A program made the position numbers and the translations under genes. Below the pieces are notes generated by a model. That model worked only from the letters and a program-made list of their open reading frames with translations. It was not told the origin of the DNA and did not search any database. A stretch of DNA of 64,000 nt. It comes from Methylobacterium sp. Leaf465. Its GTDB lineage: Bacteria > Pseudomonadota > Alphaproteobacteria > Rhizobiales > Beijerinckiaceae. Shown piece after piece: positions 42,108-51,184 of this stretch (its first letter is position 1; each line of letters begins with the position of its first letter). Location of the stretch: positions 124,001 through 188,000 of the forward strand of contig NZ_LMRA01000048.1 in the NCBI RefSeq assembly GCF_001424705.1, given 5' to 3'.

Positions 42108-44696
42108 TCAGAACCGCGAGCCGCCGGAGAACCGGAAGGCCTGGAGCTGATCCTTGCCGACGCGGCCGAGGTAGTTGCCGGTCGCATCGTAGGCCTTAAC
42201 ACCTTCATCCTTCGAGAGGGCGTAGGCGTAGTCGAAGCGGATCGGACCCAGCGGAGAGTTCCAGAGGATCGATGCGCCGACCGAGGAGCGGATCGTCATC
42301 TTGTCGCGCACGTTCACGCATTCGGGTTCGACGCCGATGGTGTTCTGGTTGAAGTTACAGGCGCCGCCCGGAGCGATACCGTTGATGAAGGCATCGCCGT
42401 TCACGTTGAACTGCGTCCGGCCGTTATAGCCGAACAGCGTACCGGCATCGGCGAACACCGCGCCCTTCAGGCCGAGATCGCGCGGCACGCCGGGAAGCGG
42501 GAACTGAACTTCGACCGTACCGCCGAAGTAGGTCGAGCCGCCGATGGCGTTCGAGCGGCTGTCGCTGATGCCGACGTCGCGCGGGCCGATGCCGTTGGGC
42601 GCGAAGCCGCGGACCAGCGACGGTCCGAGAAAGAACTGGTCGGTGATGCGCAGGGGCTGGTCGTTCAGCGCCGTGATGTGACCGCCCTGGAAGCGGACGA
42701 AGCCGACCACGTCCTCGTAGAGCTCCTTGTAGTACCGAGCGTCGCCGGTCACGCGGAAGAACTTCGAGTCGCCGCCTAGGCCCGCGACGTCGGGCTTCAG
42801 CTCGGCGTAGAGGCCGTTGCGGGGCGAGCCCAGGTTGTCGAGGGTCGAGTAGGCCAGCGTCAGGCCGGCGAGCGAGGTCAGCGTGCTGCCCTGCGAACCC
42901 TTAAGCGCGATCGAGGCTTCGCCGTCGAGGGCACAGTTCGGGTAGATCGCCTGACCACCGACGTTTCGCACCGGGTCACCCGGGTTCAGACCCGGAAGCG
43001 TCGCGTTCGCGGCGTAGGTCGCGGTGTAGCCCGAAATCGGGTTCGAACAGTCGTTGTACGGCCGCTTGACCGTGTTCGGGACCTTCAGCTCAGTGTTGTA
43101 GAGCGAGTAGCGCAGCGTGATGCCGAACTCTTCGGTGATCGGCAGGCCGACGCGGAGCTGGCCGCCATAGACCGTGGTCTCGTAGCGCGAGTAGCGGGTC
43201 TGGTCGCTGTACTTGTAGAAGGCGTCGAAGCCGGCGGCGAGGCGGTAGCCGAGGAAGTACGGCTCGGTGAACGAGAAGTCGAAGCCGCGCGAGTACTGGC
43301 CACCGGTACCGGCCACGCGGACGTACTGGCCGCGTCCGAGGAAGTTCGACTCCGAGATCGAGACCTCGCCGATGATGCCGTCCTGGGTGGAGTAGCCGCC
43401 CGCCACCGAGAACGAGCCCGTGGGCTGATCCTCGACGTCGATGTTGATGATCACGCGGTCGGCCGAGGAGCCCGGCTCGTTGGAGAAGCGCACCTTCTTG
43501 AAGAAGCCGAGGCCGTTCAGGCGCCGCTCGGCCCGGTCGGTCAGCACCCGGTTGTAGGCATCGCCCTCGGTGATATCGAGCTCGCGCCGGATGACGTAGT
43601 CGCGGGTGCGGGTGTTGCCGCGGATGTTGATGCGCTCGACGTAGACGCGCGGACCGTCCTCGACCACGAAGCCCAGGGCCACGGTGTGGGTGGCGCGGTC
43701 GCGCTGGCCGGTGGGACGTACCTGAGCGAAGGGGTATCCCTGGCGCCCGACCTGATTGGTCACGCCGTTGAGGGTCCGCTCCACGTCCTCGGCGTTGTAG
43801 ACGTCGCCGACCTGGGCGCGGATCTCGCCGTCGAGGGTCTGGGTGTCGAGGCCCGGCAGGCGGGAATCGATCGCCACCGCGCCGACGCGGTACTGCTCGC
43901 CCTCATCGACGGTGACGGTGACGACCCAGCCGGCATCGCCCTCGCCCTCGACGTAGCGGGCATCGGCATTGACGACGCGGAAGTCGGCGTAGCCGTTCTT
44001 CAGGTAGTAGCGCCGGACGATGTCGAGGTCGTTGGTGATGCGATCCGGGTCGTAGACGTCGGACGTCTTGATGAAGCTGAGGAAGTTCATCTCCGAGGAG
44101 GACATCAGCTCGCGCAGCTTCGACGACGAGTAGGCGCTGTTGCCCACGAAGTTGATCGCCTTGATGCCGGTCTTGTCGCCTTCCTCGATCACGTAGATCA
44201 CGTCGAGGCGGCCGTTCGGCAGGTCCACCGTCCGGTAGGTCACCTTCGCCGTCCCGCGGCCCGCGCGGCGGTAGACTTCCTTGATGCGCTGGATGTCGGC
44301 CTGGACCACGGCCTCGCTGAAGGCGCCGCGCGCCTTGGCCTCGACCTCGCCCTCGAGGGTGGCCTTCTCGATCTTCTTGTTGCCCTCGAACACCACCCGG
44401 TTGATCAGGTTGTTCTCGCGGACGCTGACGACGGTGCTGGCGCCGCTGCGGGAGACCTTCACGTCGGAGAACATGCCGCTCGCCAGCAGGTTGCGGCGGG
44501 CTTCCTCGGGCGAGCCGGAGGCGGTGCCGGTCACGTAGGACCGGATGGTGTCGGCATCGACACGCTTGTTACCCTGGACGACGATCTGCTGCGCCTGAGC
44601 GGTTCCACCGAGAACGAGGCCAGCGGCCGCCGCGGCGACTAGGACGATGGTCTGTTCCGCCGACTTACGCCGGCGCTTCCCCGTCATCGACATCAT
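42108..44696 (-). CDS. bamA: Outer-membrane protein assembly factor BamA
   Basis: An 862-residue Omp85 protein that inserts beta-barrel proteins into the outer membrane. A signal peptide (basic KRRRK, hydrophobic VLVAAAAAGLVLGG, cleavage near AQA|QQ) is followed by about five POTRA domains (residues about 40-430). A 16-strand barrel starts near FSVAGGYSTQDG and ends in the terminal Phe of FRFSGGSRF, the usual barrel signal. The start could be Met1 at 44696 or Met4 at 44687. It lies between rseP and lpxD. Confidence 0.96.
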   Translation of the reverse strand: MMSMTGKRRRKSAEQTIVLVAAAAAGLVLGGTAQAQQIVVQGNKRVDADTIRSYVTGTASGSPEEARRNLLASGMFSDVKVSRSGASTVVSVRENNLINRVVFEGNKKIEKATLEGEVEAKARGAFSEAVVQADIQRIKEVYRRAGRGTAKVTYRTVDLPNGRLDVIYVIEEGDKTGIKAINFVGNSAYSSSKLRELMSSSEMNFLSFIKTSDVYDPDRITNDLDIVRRYYLKNGYADFRVVNADARYVEGEGDAGWVVTVTVDEGEQYRVGAVAIDSRLPGLDTQTLDGEIRAQVGDVYNAEDVERTLNGVTNQVGRQGYPFAQVRPTGQRDRATHTVALGFVVEDGPRVYVERINIRGNTRTRDYVIRRELDITEGDAYNRVLTDRAERRLNGLGFFKKVRFSNEPGSSADRVIINIDVEDQPTGSFSVAGGYSTQDGIIGEVSISESNFLGRGQYVRVAGTGGQYSRGFDFSFTEPYFLGYRLAAGFDAFYKYSDQTRYSRYETTVYGGQLRVGLPITEEFGITLRYSLYNTELKVPNTVKRPYNDCSNPISGYTATYAANATLPGLNPGDPVRNVGGQAIYPNCALDGEASIALKGSQGSTLTSLAGLTLAYSTLDNLGSPRNGLYAELKPDVAGLGGDSKFFRVTGDARYYKELYEDVVGFVRFQGGHITALNDQPLRITDQFFLGPSLVRGFAPNGIGPRDVGISDSRSNAIGGSTYFGGTVEVQFPLPGVPRDLGLKGAVFADAGTLFGYNGRTQFNVNGDAFINGIAPGGACNFNQNTIGVEPECVNVRDKMTIRSSVGASILWNSPLGPIRFDYAYALSKDEGVKAYDATGNYLGRVGKDQLQAFRFSGGSRF

Positions 44697-45031
44697 GTAA
44701 TCGCCCGTCTCTTTATATCTTCAGCGCGAGTTTGCACCCGCAATCAGGCGTCCGTTTTCCGGGCGTCCTGACATCTGGTCCCAAGCTCAGCTTCTATCGG
44801 GATTCCGGCGTTAAGCAAACGCCGGGGGGTCCTGCACACTGGGGATTTTGGGGAGACGTGGCCTTCCGGTCACTTAACGCCCCGGCCCGATCGTCGAACA
44901 GGGTCAACAAACGGTTGCGCGCGAAACCCGGAGGTTCCGCGCGCGCGACGGATTGTGGTTAAGATCGAGGCGGTTGCGTGTCCCGTAGCGGGACCGGATC
45001 GCGAACGCCGAACGGTCGCGCCCAGGCGTGT
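44697..45031. other. Non-coding stretch between rseP and bamA, with inverted repeats
   Basis: No protein gene is supported in these 335 bp. The stretch is less GC-rich than its surroundings. It contains an 8-bp inverted repeat CCGGCGTT-N5-AACGCCGG at 44805-44825 and a smaller GTCCCG-TAG-CGGGAC stem at 44980-44994. Neither has a T-tract. It must hold the bamA promoter if bamA is not read through from rseP, but I could not identify hexamers confidently. Confidence 0.5.
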
Positions 45032-46192
45032 TCAGGTTCCGCGTGCGCCCCAGGACGCGCCGAGGTTGAGGATGTCGTTCCAGGCGGCGAACAGCATGAG
45101 GAACAGCACGAGGGCGAGGCCGATGCGGAAACCGATCTCCTGGGCCCGCTCGCTCAGCGGCCGGCCGCGGACGGCCTCGAAGGCGTAGAACAGCAGGTGG
45201 CCCCCATCGAGCAGGGGCACGGGGAAGAGGTTGAGGAGGCCGATCGAGACCGAGAGCAGCGCGATCAGCCCGATCAGGCCCCCGAGGCCGCCGCTCTGGG
45301 CCACGGCACCCGACACGCGAGCGATCCCGATCGGTCCGGAGAGCTGATCGGGGGATTCCCGGCCGGTGACCAGCTTGCCGATGTAGTCGATCGTCCGGTC
45401 GACCACGAAGTAGGTCTCGTAGGTCCCGAGGCCGAGGGACTGGACCGGGCCGTAATGCACGAGCTTCGCCTCGCTCGCCTTCGGACCCTGGATCCCGAGC
45501 CGGCCGAAGCGGTGACGACCGAACGGCGTCACATCCTCCTTGCGCTCGGGCACGGCCACGAGCTCGCGGGTCTCGCCGCCGCGCTCGACCGTGAAGGTCA
45601 GGCTGGAGCCGGCCGCCCCCGAGACCGTCCGCTGCATGTCGGTGAAGCTGTTGACCCGCGATCCGCCGATGGCGCGGATCACGTCGCCGGGCTCGAAGCC
45701 GGCCCGGGCGGCGGCGCTGTCGGGCATCACGGCCTCGACGCGGGCCGGCGTCTCGTAACGCCCTCCGAAATAGATGGCGCCGGAGAACAGCGCGATGGCG
45801 AGGATGAAGTTGGCGATCGGTCCCGCGGCCACGATGGCGGCGCGCTTCGGCAGGGGCTGCGTCGGGAAGCTGGTGGCCCGCTCCTGTGGGGACATGCGGG
45901 CCAGGGCCTCGGGATCCGGAACGCTGGCGCCGTTGGCGTCGCCGTGGAACTTCACGTAGCCGCCGAGGGGGATCGCCGAGAGCTTCCAGCGCGTCCCATG
46001 CCGGTCGTTGAAGCCGAACAGTTCCGGTCCGAAGCCGAGGGAGAAGGCGTGAACGCCGACCCCGCACCAACGCCCCACCAGGAAATGTCCCATCTCGTGC
46101 ACGAACACGACGATGCTCAGCACGATCAGGAAGGGGATCACGGCGCCGAAGAAGCCGCTCGCCGTGCCGCCCATGGCGTTCAGAAAGTCCAT
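45032..46192 (-). CDS. rseP: Intramembrane site-2 metalloprotease RseP
   Basis: A 386-residue M50 protease. The zinc motif HEMGH (His32, Glu33, His36) is in the first membrane helix. The PDZ region PDSAAARAGFEPGDVIRAIGG is central, and the C-terminal NLFPVPLLDGGHL supplies the third ligand. Only one PDZ domain is clear, shorter than the two-PDZ E. coli enzyme and usual for alphaproteobacteria. The ATG at 46192 gives the standard N-terminus. It normally follows dxr directly, but here the emrAB-tetR block intervenes. Confidence 0.94.
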   Translation of the reverse strand: MDFLNAMGGTASGFFGAVIPFLIVLSIVVFVHEMGHFLVGRWCGVGVHAFSLGFGPELFGFNDRHGTRWKLSAIPLGGYVKFHGDANGASVPDPEALARMSPQERATSFPTQPLPKRAAIVAAGPIANFILAIALFSGAIYFGGRYETPARVEAVMPDSAAARAGFEPGDVIRAIGGSRVNSFTDMQRTVSGAAGSSLTFTVERGGETRELVAVPERKEDVTPFGRHRFGRLGIQGPKASEAKLVHYGPVQSLGLGTYETYFVVDRTIDYIGKLVTGRESPDQLSGPIGIARVSGAVAQSGGLGGLIGLIALLSVSIGLLNLFPVPLLDGGHLLFYAFEAVRGRPLSERAQEIGFRIGLALVLFLMLFAAWNDILNLGASWGARGT

Positions 46193-46376
46193 TGGTCGAT
46201 CCTCTCGGCCTCCCCCGGGGCCGTCGCTCCGCTGTAGCAGATCGGATGCGTCGAACGCGAACGCAAACCTTTTGGCCGGGGTTTGCGGTCGCAGGGGCGC
46301 ATCGCGCGGCGCTGTCCCCGCATTCCCGGGGTCAGGGTAAAGAACCGCGCCGGCTTCGGATGCGCGCTCGACGTCC

Positions 46377-47954
46377 TCAGTGCCCGCCGCCGCCGGCCGC
46401 CGCACGGGGCCGCCGGATGAAGGGCACGGCGCAGGCCATGGCCACGAACAGGACGGTCAGAACCAGGAAGACGTCGGTGAATCCCATCACCAGACCTTGG
46501 ACCCGCACGGTGTTCATCATGGCCTTCAGCGCCATCGCGTCGGCATCGCCGCCGAGCATCTCGAACTGCCGGCGGGTCATGTCGAGGCGCTCCAGCACGG
46601 CGGTGTTGGTCCAGGTGAAGCGCTCGTGCAGGCGGGCGAGGTGAAGGTCCCAGCGGTCGTTCAGGATGGTGTTGATCAGCGCGAGCCCGACGGCCCCGCC
46701 GAGGTTGCGGGTGAGGTTGTAGAGGCCCGAGGCATTCTTCATGCGCGCCGGCGGCAGGGTGCCGAGGGCGATGTTGTTGATCGGGATCATGCACAGCATC
46801 AGCGAACAGCCCCGCAGGATCTGCGGCACCAGGAGTTCCCAGAAGTCCCAGTCCTTGGTCAGGCCCGTGACCATCCAGGTGCCGGTGGCGAACCCGAGGA
46901 AGCCGAGCGCCATCATCAGGCGCGGGCCGACCTTGCCCGAGAAGCGCCCGGCGATCGGCGCGGTGGCGAACATGCAGAGGCCCGAGACGAACATCGTCTC
47001 GCCGATCTGGAGCGCCGAGTAACCGCGCACGCGCCCGAGATAGACCGGGTAGAGGTAGGTCAGGCCGTAGAGGCCGATGCCCAGGACGAAGCTGAAGAGG
47101 CAGCCGGCCGTGAAGTTGCGGTCGGAGAAGGCGCGCAGGTCGACGATGGGCTCGGCGGCCGTGAAGGCCCGCCAGAAGAAGGCGGGTCCGGCGGTCAGGC
47201 ACACCACCGCGCAGGCGAAGACCGCCTCGTCGGCGAGCCAATCATGGTTCGGACCTTCTTCCAGCACGTATTCGAGGCAGCCGAGCATCAGCGCCATGAA
47301 CACGAGGCCGAACCAGTCGAAGCGCTTGAACAGGGCCAGGTTCGGCTCGTCGAAATCGACCAGCAGGTAGGTCGACACCGTCACGAAGATCCCCGGCACG
47401 ACGTTGACGAGGAACAGCCAGTGCCAGTCGAACAGGTCGGTGAGGTAACCGCCCACCGTCGGCCCGATGGTGGGCGCGAGCGTCGCCACGAGGCCGATCA
47501 TCGGCGAGACGATGGAGCGCTTCGAGGGCGGGAAGATCGTGAAGGCGGAGGCGAAGACCGTGGGGATCATACCGCCGCCGATGAAGCCCTGCGCGGCCCG
47601 CCAGACGATCATCTCGTCGATCGAGGTGGAGGTGGCGCACATCAGGCTCATCAGCGTGAAGCCGCCGGCCGAGATCACGAACATCCAGCGCGTCGAGACG
47701 ACCCGCGACAGGAAGCCGGAGAGCGGGATCGAGATCACCTCGGCGATGAGGTAGCTGGTCTGGACCCAGGGGATCTCGTCGCCCGAGGCCGACAGGCCGG
47801 CCTGGATCTCGGCGAGCGACGCCGAGACGATCTGGATGTCCAGGATCGCCATGAACATCCCGAACACCATGCAGACGAACGCCACCATCCGGCGACGGTC
47901 GAGCGGCGGTTCGGCGGCCGGTGCGGCCGGTCCCAGGGTGGCGGTCGCGGCCAT
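46377..47954 (-). CDS. emrB: EmrB/QacA-type (DHA2) multidrug efflux transporter
   Basis: A 525-residue protein with about 14 membrane segments, of the DHA2 major facilitator family. Motifs include AILDIQIVSASLAEIQAGL, IPWVQTSYLIAEVISIPLSGFLSR (split IPWVQTSYLIAEV / ISIPLSGFLSR) and motif C around GLVATLAPTIGPTVGGYLTD. With the EmrA-type adaptor and an outer-membrane channel it would export hydrophobic toxicants. It follows emrA after 9 bp, with no TolC-like gene adjacent. Confidence 0.92.
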   Translation of the reverse strand: MAATATLGPAAPAAEPPLDRRRMVAFVCMVFGMFMAILDIQIVSASLAEIQAGLSASGDEIPWVQTSYLIAEVISIPLSGFLSRVVSTRWMFVISAGGFTLMSLMCATSTSIDEMIVWRAAQGFIGGGMIPTVFASAFTIFPPSKRSIVSPMIGLVATLAPTIGPTVGGYLTDLFDWHWLFLVNVVPGIFVTVSTYLLVDFDEPNLALFKRFDWFGLVFMALMLGCLEYVLEEGPNHDWLADEAVFACAVVCLTAGPAFFWRAFTAAEPIVDLRAFSDRNFTAGCLFSFVLGIGLYGLTYLYPVYLGRVRGYSALQIGETMFVSGLCMFATAPIAGRFSGKVGPRLMMALGFLGFATGTWMVTGLTKDWDFWELLVPQILRGCSLMLCMIPINNIALGTLPPARMKNASGLYNLTRNLGGAVGLALINTILNDRWDLHLARLHERFTWTNTAVLERLDMTRRQFEMLGGDADAMALKAMMNTVRVQGLVMGFTDVFLVLTVLFVAMACAVPFIRRPRAAAGGGGH

Positions 47955-47963
47955 CGCTGGCGC

Positions 47964-49214
47964 CTAGTGCCGGGCGGCCGTGCGGAGGCGATCGTCTCCG
48001 GCCGCGGTCTCGGCGTTCTCGCGGGTGTCCACCCGGACGGTCACGGACAGGCCGGGCCGCAGGAGGCCGGCGCGGGCGACGTCCGCCGGTACGTGGACCC
48101 GCACCGGCAGGCGCTGGACGATCTTGGTGAAGTTGCCGGTGGCGTTGTCGGGGGGCAGCAGGCTGAAGACCGAGCCGGAGGCGGGGGAGAGTGACTCGAC
48201 CTCGCCGACGATGTCGCGATCCGGATAGGCATCCACCGCGATGTGCACGCGCTGGCCCGGATGCATGCGCTCGACCTGGGTCTCCTTGAAGTTCGCGTCG
48301 ATGCGGACGCTCTCCAGGGGAACCAGGGCGGCGATGCGCGAGCCCGGGGAGACATAGGCGCCGGCCTCCGCGGCCTTGTTGCCGATCACGCCGTCGAAGG
48401 GCGCCCGGATCGTCGTGAAGTCCAGATCGCGCGCGGCCCGTGCCTCGGCGGTGCGCAATTCGGCGGCGAGGCCCTCCGCCTCCTTGCCCTGCGCGCGCAG
48501 CACCTCGACATTGGCGCGCATGGCCACCAGGGCGGCCTCGGCCCCCTTCACGGCGGCGTCCGTCCGGTCGCGGTCGGCCCGCGCCTGCTCGATCCGCGCC
48601 TTGGCGACGAAGTCGACCTTCTCGAGCTGCTGCTGGCGGGCGTAATCGGCCGTGGCGCGGACCGCATCAGCCCGGTTGGCATCGATCTGGGCCGAGGCCT
48701 GCAGCATCTGCGCCTGCGCCGCCTCGACCTGCCGGGCGATCCGGGCGATGGCCGCCTGCTGGGTGACGAGCTTGTCGTGGGCGGCCTGCGCGGCGAGGCG
48801 GTAATCGCCGTCGTCGATCCGGGCGATGACGTCGCCCCTGTGCATCATCTGCCCGTTCACGACCGGAACCGCCGCGAGATAACCCGGGATCTTGGCGGCC
48901 AGGACCGAGATGTCGGCCTGGACATAGGCGTCGTCGGTGCTGACGAAGAACCGTCCGACGGTCCACCAGGCCTGCGCCTTGTAGGCCCCCCCGCCGAGGG
49001 CGGCGAGGAGCAGCGTCGCCAGAACGACGGTGCGCGTCCGCCGGGGCTTGACGCGGGCTTCGCCCGTCGACGGCGCGATGACCGCCGGCGTCATCGGCTG
49101 GGCCGGCGCGGCGGCCGGTGACGCCGAGACGGTCCGCGTCTCGACGGCGTCGGCTCGGATGGCGTCGCCTTGGGCCGGCTCGGCCCGAAACCCGTCGTCC
49201 TGGCGCAAGCTCAT
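47964..49214 (-). CDS. emrA: EmrA-type membrane fusion protein (HlyD family)
   Basis: A 416-residue periplasmic adaptor. It has a roughly 60-residue cytoplasmic Ala/Pro-rich N-terminus, one membrane anchor (TVVLATLLLAALGGGAY), the STDDAYVQADISVLAAKIPGYL lipoyl-like half, a helical hairpin (about residues 140-250) and FTTIRAPFDGVIGNKAAEAGAYVSPGS (split FTTIRAPFDGVIGN / KAAEAGAYVSPGS). It links the EmrB-type pump to an outer-membrane channel. It is divergently arranged with the TetR gene. Confidence 0.92.
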   Translation of the reverse strand: MSLRQDDGFRAEPAQGDAIRADAVETRTVSASPAAAPAQPMTPAVIAPSTGEARVKPRRTRTVVLATLLLAALGGGAYKAQAWWTVGRFFVSTDDAYVQADISVLAAKIPGYLAAVPVVNGQMMHRGDVIARIDDGDYRLAAQAAHDKLVTQQAAIARIARQVEAAQAQMLQASAQIDANRADAVRATADYARQQQLEKVDFVAKARIEQARADRDRTDAAVKGAEAALVAMRANVEVLRAQGKEAEGLAAELRTAEARAARDLDFTTIRAPFDGVIGNKAAEAGAYVSPGSRIAALVPLESVRIDANFKETQVERMHPGQRVHIAVDAYPDRDIVGEVESLSPASGSVFSLLPPDNATGNFTKIVQRLPVRVHVPADVARAGLLRPGLSVTVRVDTRENAETAAGDDRLRTAARH

Positions 49215-49255
49215 GGCATCGATCTCATGGCTTCGATCCGGTTCTTCGAGAGAAT

Positions 49256-49274
49256 TGACCGAACCGTTCGGTCA
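49256..49274. promoter_or_regulatory. TetR operator box 1, 19-bp perfect palindrome
   Basis: TGACCGAACCGTTCGGTCA, symmetric about the central C, sits 42 bp upstream of the emrA start in the divergent promoter region. An identical copy lies at 49322-49340. Likely the operator of the adjacent TetR protein. Confidence 0.8.
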
Positions 49275-49321
49275 TTTTCGGGGCTGCGAACGCTGGCGCG
49301 ACCCAGAGCCTCGGGATATTG

Positions 49322-49340
49322 TGACCGAACCGTTCGGTCA
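49322..49340. promoter_or_regulatory. TetR operator box 2, identical 19-bp palindrome
   Basis: Second exact copy of TGACCGAACCGTTCGGTCA, 66 bp centre to centre from box 1 and just before the TetR gene. A TATTGT hexamer at 49317-49322 overlaps its edge, so binding there would give autorepression. Confidence 0.8.
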
Positions 49341-49355
49341 ATGAGGATCAGGGCC

Positions 49356-50000
49356 ATGGCGACCGCACAGGCCCCGCGCGATGCGCGGGAGCGCACATCG
49401 GGGGAGACCGACAAGCGTCGCCAGATCCTCGACGGGGCGCGCGCGGTCTTCATGGCATCGGGCTTCGACGGGGCGAGCATGGGCGAGATCGCCAAGGCGG
49501 CGGGCGTCTCGAAGGGGACCCTCTACGTCTACTTCGACAGCAAGGAGGCGCTGTTCGAAGATCTGGCGCTCGCCGAGAAGCGGGGTCTTGCGGAGGTGCT
49601 GTTCCGGCTCGATGCGGACGATCCCGACGTGCGGGGCGTTCTCACCCGTCTCGGCCGCAGCTACCTTGCCGAGATGATCCGGCCGGAGCACGTCACGGTG
49701 ATTCGGATGGTCATCGGCGCCTGCGAGAAGTTCCCGCGCCTGGGCCAGGCCTATTTCGAGGCCGGGCCGGTGCAGGGCACGACGCGCCTGGCCGCCTATC
49801 TCGATGCGCAGGTCGCGGCGGGGCGCCTGCGCCCGGCCGGTACGAATCTCGCCGCGCGCCAGTTCCTGCAGATCTGCCAGGCCGGCCTCCTGACGCGCCT
49901 CCTCTTCAACGCCGGCGACGGCGTCTCCGAGGCGGAGATCGAGCACAACGTCAGCGAGGCCGTGCGCGTGTTCCTGGCGGGCTACGGTCCCGAGGCCTGA
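49356..50000 (+). CDS. TetR/AcrR family repressor of the emrAB pair
   Basis: A 214-residue regulator. The N-terminal helix-turn-helix reads MGEIAKAAGVSKGTLYVYF, followed by DSKEALFEDL, typical of TetR. The C-terminal helical ligand domain has RMVIGACEKFPRLGQAYFEAG. The ATG at 49356 is preferred because GAGGA precedes it at 8 bp. The ATG at 49341 has no ribosome site. It probably represses emrAB and itself through the twin palindromes. Confidence 0.9.
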   Translation: MATAQAPRDARERTSGETDKRRQILDGARAVFMASGFDGASMGEIAKAAGVSKGTLYVYFDSKEALFEDLALAEKRGLAEVLFRLDADDPDVRGVLTRLGRSYLAEMIRPEHVTVIRMVIGACEKFPRLGQAYFEAGPVQGTTRLAAYLDAQVAAGRLRPAGTNLAARQFLQICQAGLLTRLLFNAGDGVSEAEIEHNVSEAVRVFLAGYGPEA

Positions 50001-50015
50001 GCCCGGGCTCAGGCC
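49994..50015. terminator. 22-bp perfect palindrome over two convergent stop codons
   Basis: A self-complementary sequence from 49994 to 50015 (GGCCTGAGC, centre CCGG, GCTCAGGCC) spans both the TetR TGA (49998-50000) and the dxr stop (50009-50011). It would form a strong hairpin in both transcripts and probably acts as a bidirectional terminator or 3'-end stabiliser. Confidence 0.6.
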
Positions 50016-51172
50016 GCCGCGACGGCCTGGCTGCTCCAGCGGCGCACCTCGGCATCGATGGCCAGGGCCTCGTCGACATCCTCGGGCGCGGTCCGGTACT
50101 GGCCGGCGAAGTGCGCGCAGGCGCGCTCGACCAGGTCGGCGATGCCGTAGAAGCCGATCGCGCCCTTGATGAAGGCCGCGACCGCGATCTCGTTGGCCGC
50201 GTTCATCACGGTGGGCGCGGCGCCCCCGGCGGCGAGCGCCGCCCGGGCGATCGCCAAGCAGGGGAAGCGCGCCTCGTCGGCGGCCTCGAAGGTCAGGCTG
50301 CCAGCGGCGGCGAGATCGAGATGGCGGCCGCGGGCGATCGTCAGGCGCTCGCCGAGACCGAGGCAATGGGCGATCGGCACCCGCATGTCCGGCATGGCGA
50401 GGCCCGCGGTCACCGCGCCGTCGCGCCAGTAGACGAGGCCGTGCACGATCGATTGCGGATGGACGATGACATCGAGGCGCTCGGGTTCGAGGGCGAACAG
50501 GTGGTGCGCCTCGATCAGCTCCAGCCCCTTGTTCATCAGGGAGGCCGAATCGATGTTGATCTTCATGCCCATCGACCAGGTCGGGTGGGCCGCCGCTTCC
50601 GTGGGCGACGCGGCGGCGATGCGCTCGCGCGTCCAGGTCCGGAACGGACCGCCCGAGGCGGTGATGGTCATCTTCGCCACGTCGTCGAGGCGGCCGTCGC
50701 CCAGGGCCTGCGCGAGGGCGTTGTGCTCGGAATCGACCGGCAGCAGGGTGGCGCCGTAGCGCTTGGCGTCGCGCATGAAGGCATCGCCAGCGCAGACCAG
50801 GCTCTCCTTGTTGGCGAGGGCGACGGTGCGCCCGAGCTTCAGCGCCGCGTGCGTCGGGCGCAGACCGGCGGCCCCGCTCACGGCCGCCACCACGATGTCG
50901 GCATCCCGGGCAACCGCCTCGAGGACGGCGCCCTCACCGGCCCCGTTCGGGATGCCGGTATGGGCCAGGGCGTCGCGCAGGGCCGGACCGGCGGACGCGT
51001 CGGCCAGGGCCACGAAATCGGGCTGCAGGTTGCCGGCGAGCCGGGCGATGGCCTCGACGTCGCGCCCCGCCACGAGACCGCCGATGCGGAAGCGGTCGGG
51101 ATGCTGAAGCAGCAGGTCGACGGTCGATTGGCCGATGGAGCCGGTGGCGCCGAGAATGGTGACGGTCAGCAA
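50009..51172 (-). CDS. dxr: 1-deoxy-D-xylulose 5-phosphate reductoisomerase
   Basis: A 387-residue enzyme of the MEP isoprenoid pathway (MEP formation from DXP). NADPH motif TILGATGSIGQSTVDLL is at residues 5-21. The metal site is VDSEHNALAQ. Substrate contacts ITASGGPFRTW, HPTWSMGMKINIDSASLMNKGLE (split HPTWSMGMK / INIDSASLMNKGLE) and the C-terminal NAANEIAV are intact. It supplies precursors for carotenoids and the bacteriochlorophyll tail as well as undecaprenol. It follows cdsA after 12 bp. Confidence 0.96.
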   Translation of the reverse strand: MLTVTILGATGSIGQSTVDLLLQHPDRFRIGGLVAGRDVEAIARLAGNLQPDFVALADASAGPALRDALAHTGIPNGAGEGAVLEAVARDADIVVAAVSGAAGLRPTHAALKLGRTVALANKESLVCAGDAFMRDAKRYGATLLPVDSEHNALAQALGDGRLDDVAKMTITASGGPFRTWTRERIAAASPTEAAAHPTWSMGMKINIDSASLMNKGLELIEAHHLFALEPERLDVIVHPQSIVHGLVYWRDGAVTAGLAMPDMRVPIAHCLGLGERLTIARGRHLDLAAAGSLTFEAADEARFPCLAIARAALAAGGAAPTVMNAANEIAVAAFIKGAIGFYGIADLVERACAHFAGQYRTAPEDVDEALAIDAEVRRWSSQAVAAA

Positions 51173-51184
51173 CGGAAGGGTCCT

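Noticed and set aside
44697..45031. tRNA or small RNA gene in the rseP-bamA spacer
   Set aside because: No T-loop GTTCRA consensus or cloverleaf could be arranged. Only simple inverted repeats are seen.
46377..50015. Transposon or integron carrying the efflux module
   Set aside because: No transposase, integrase, terminal inverted repeats or target duplications found at the ends.
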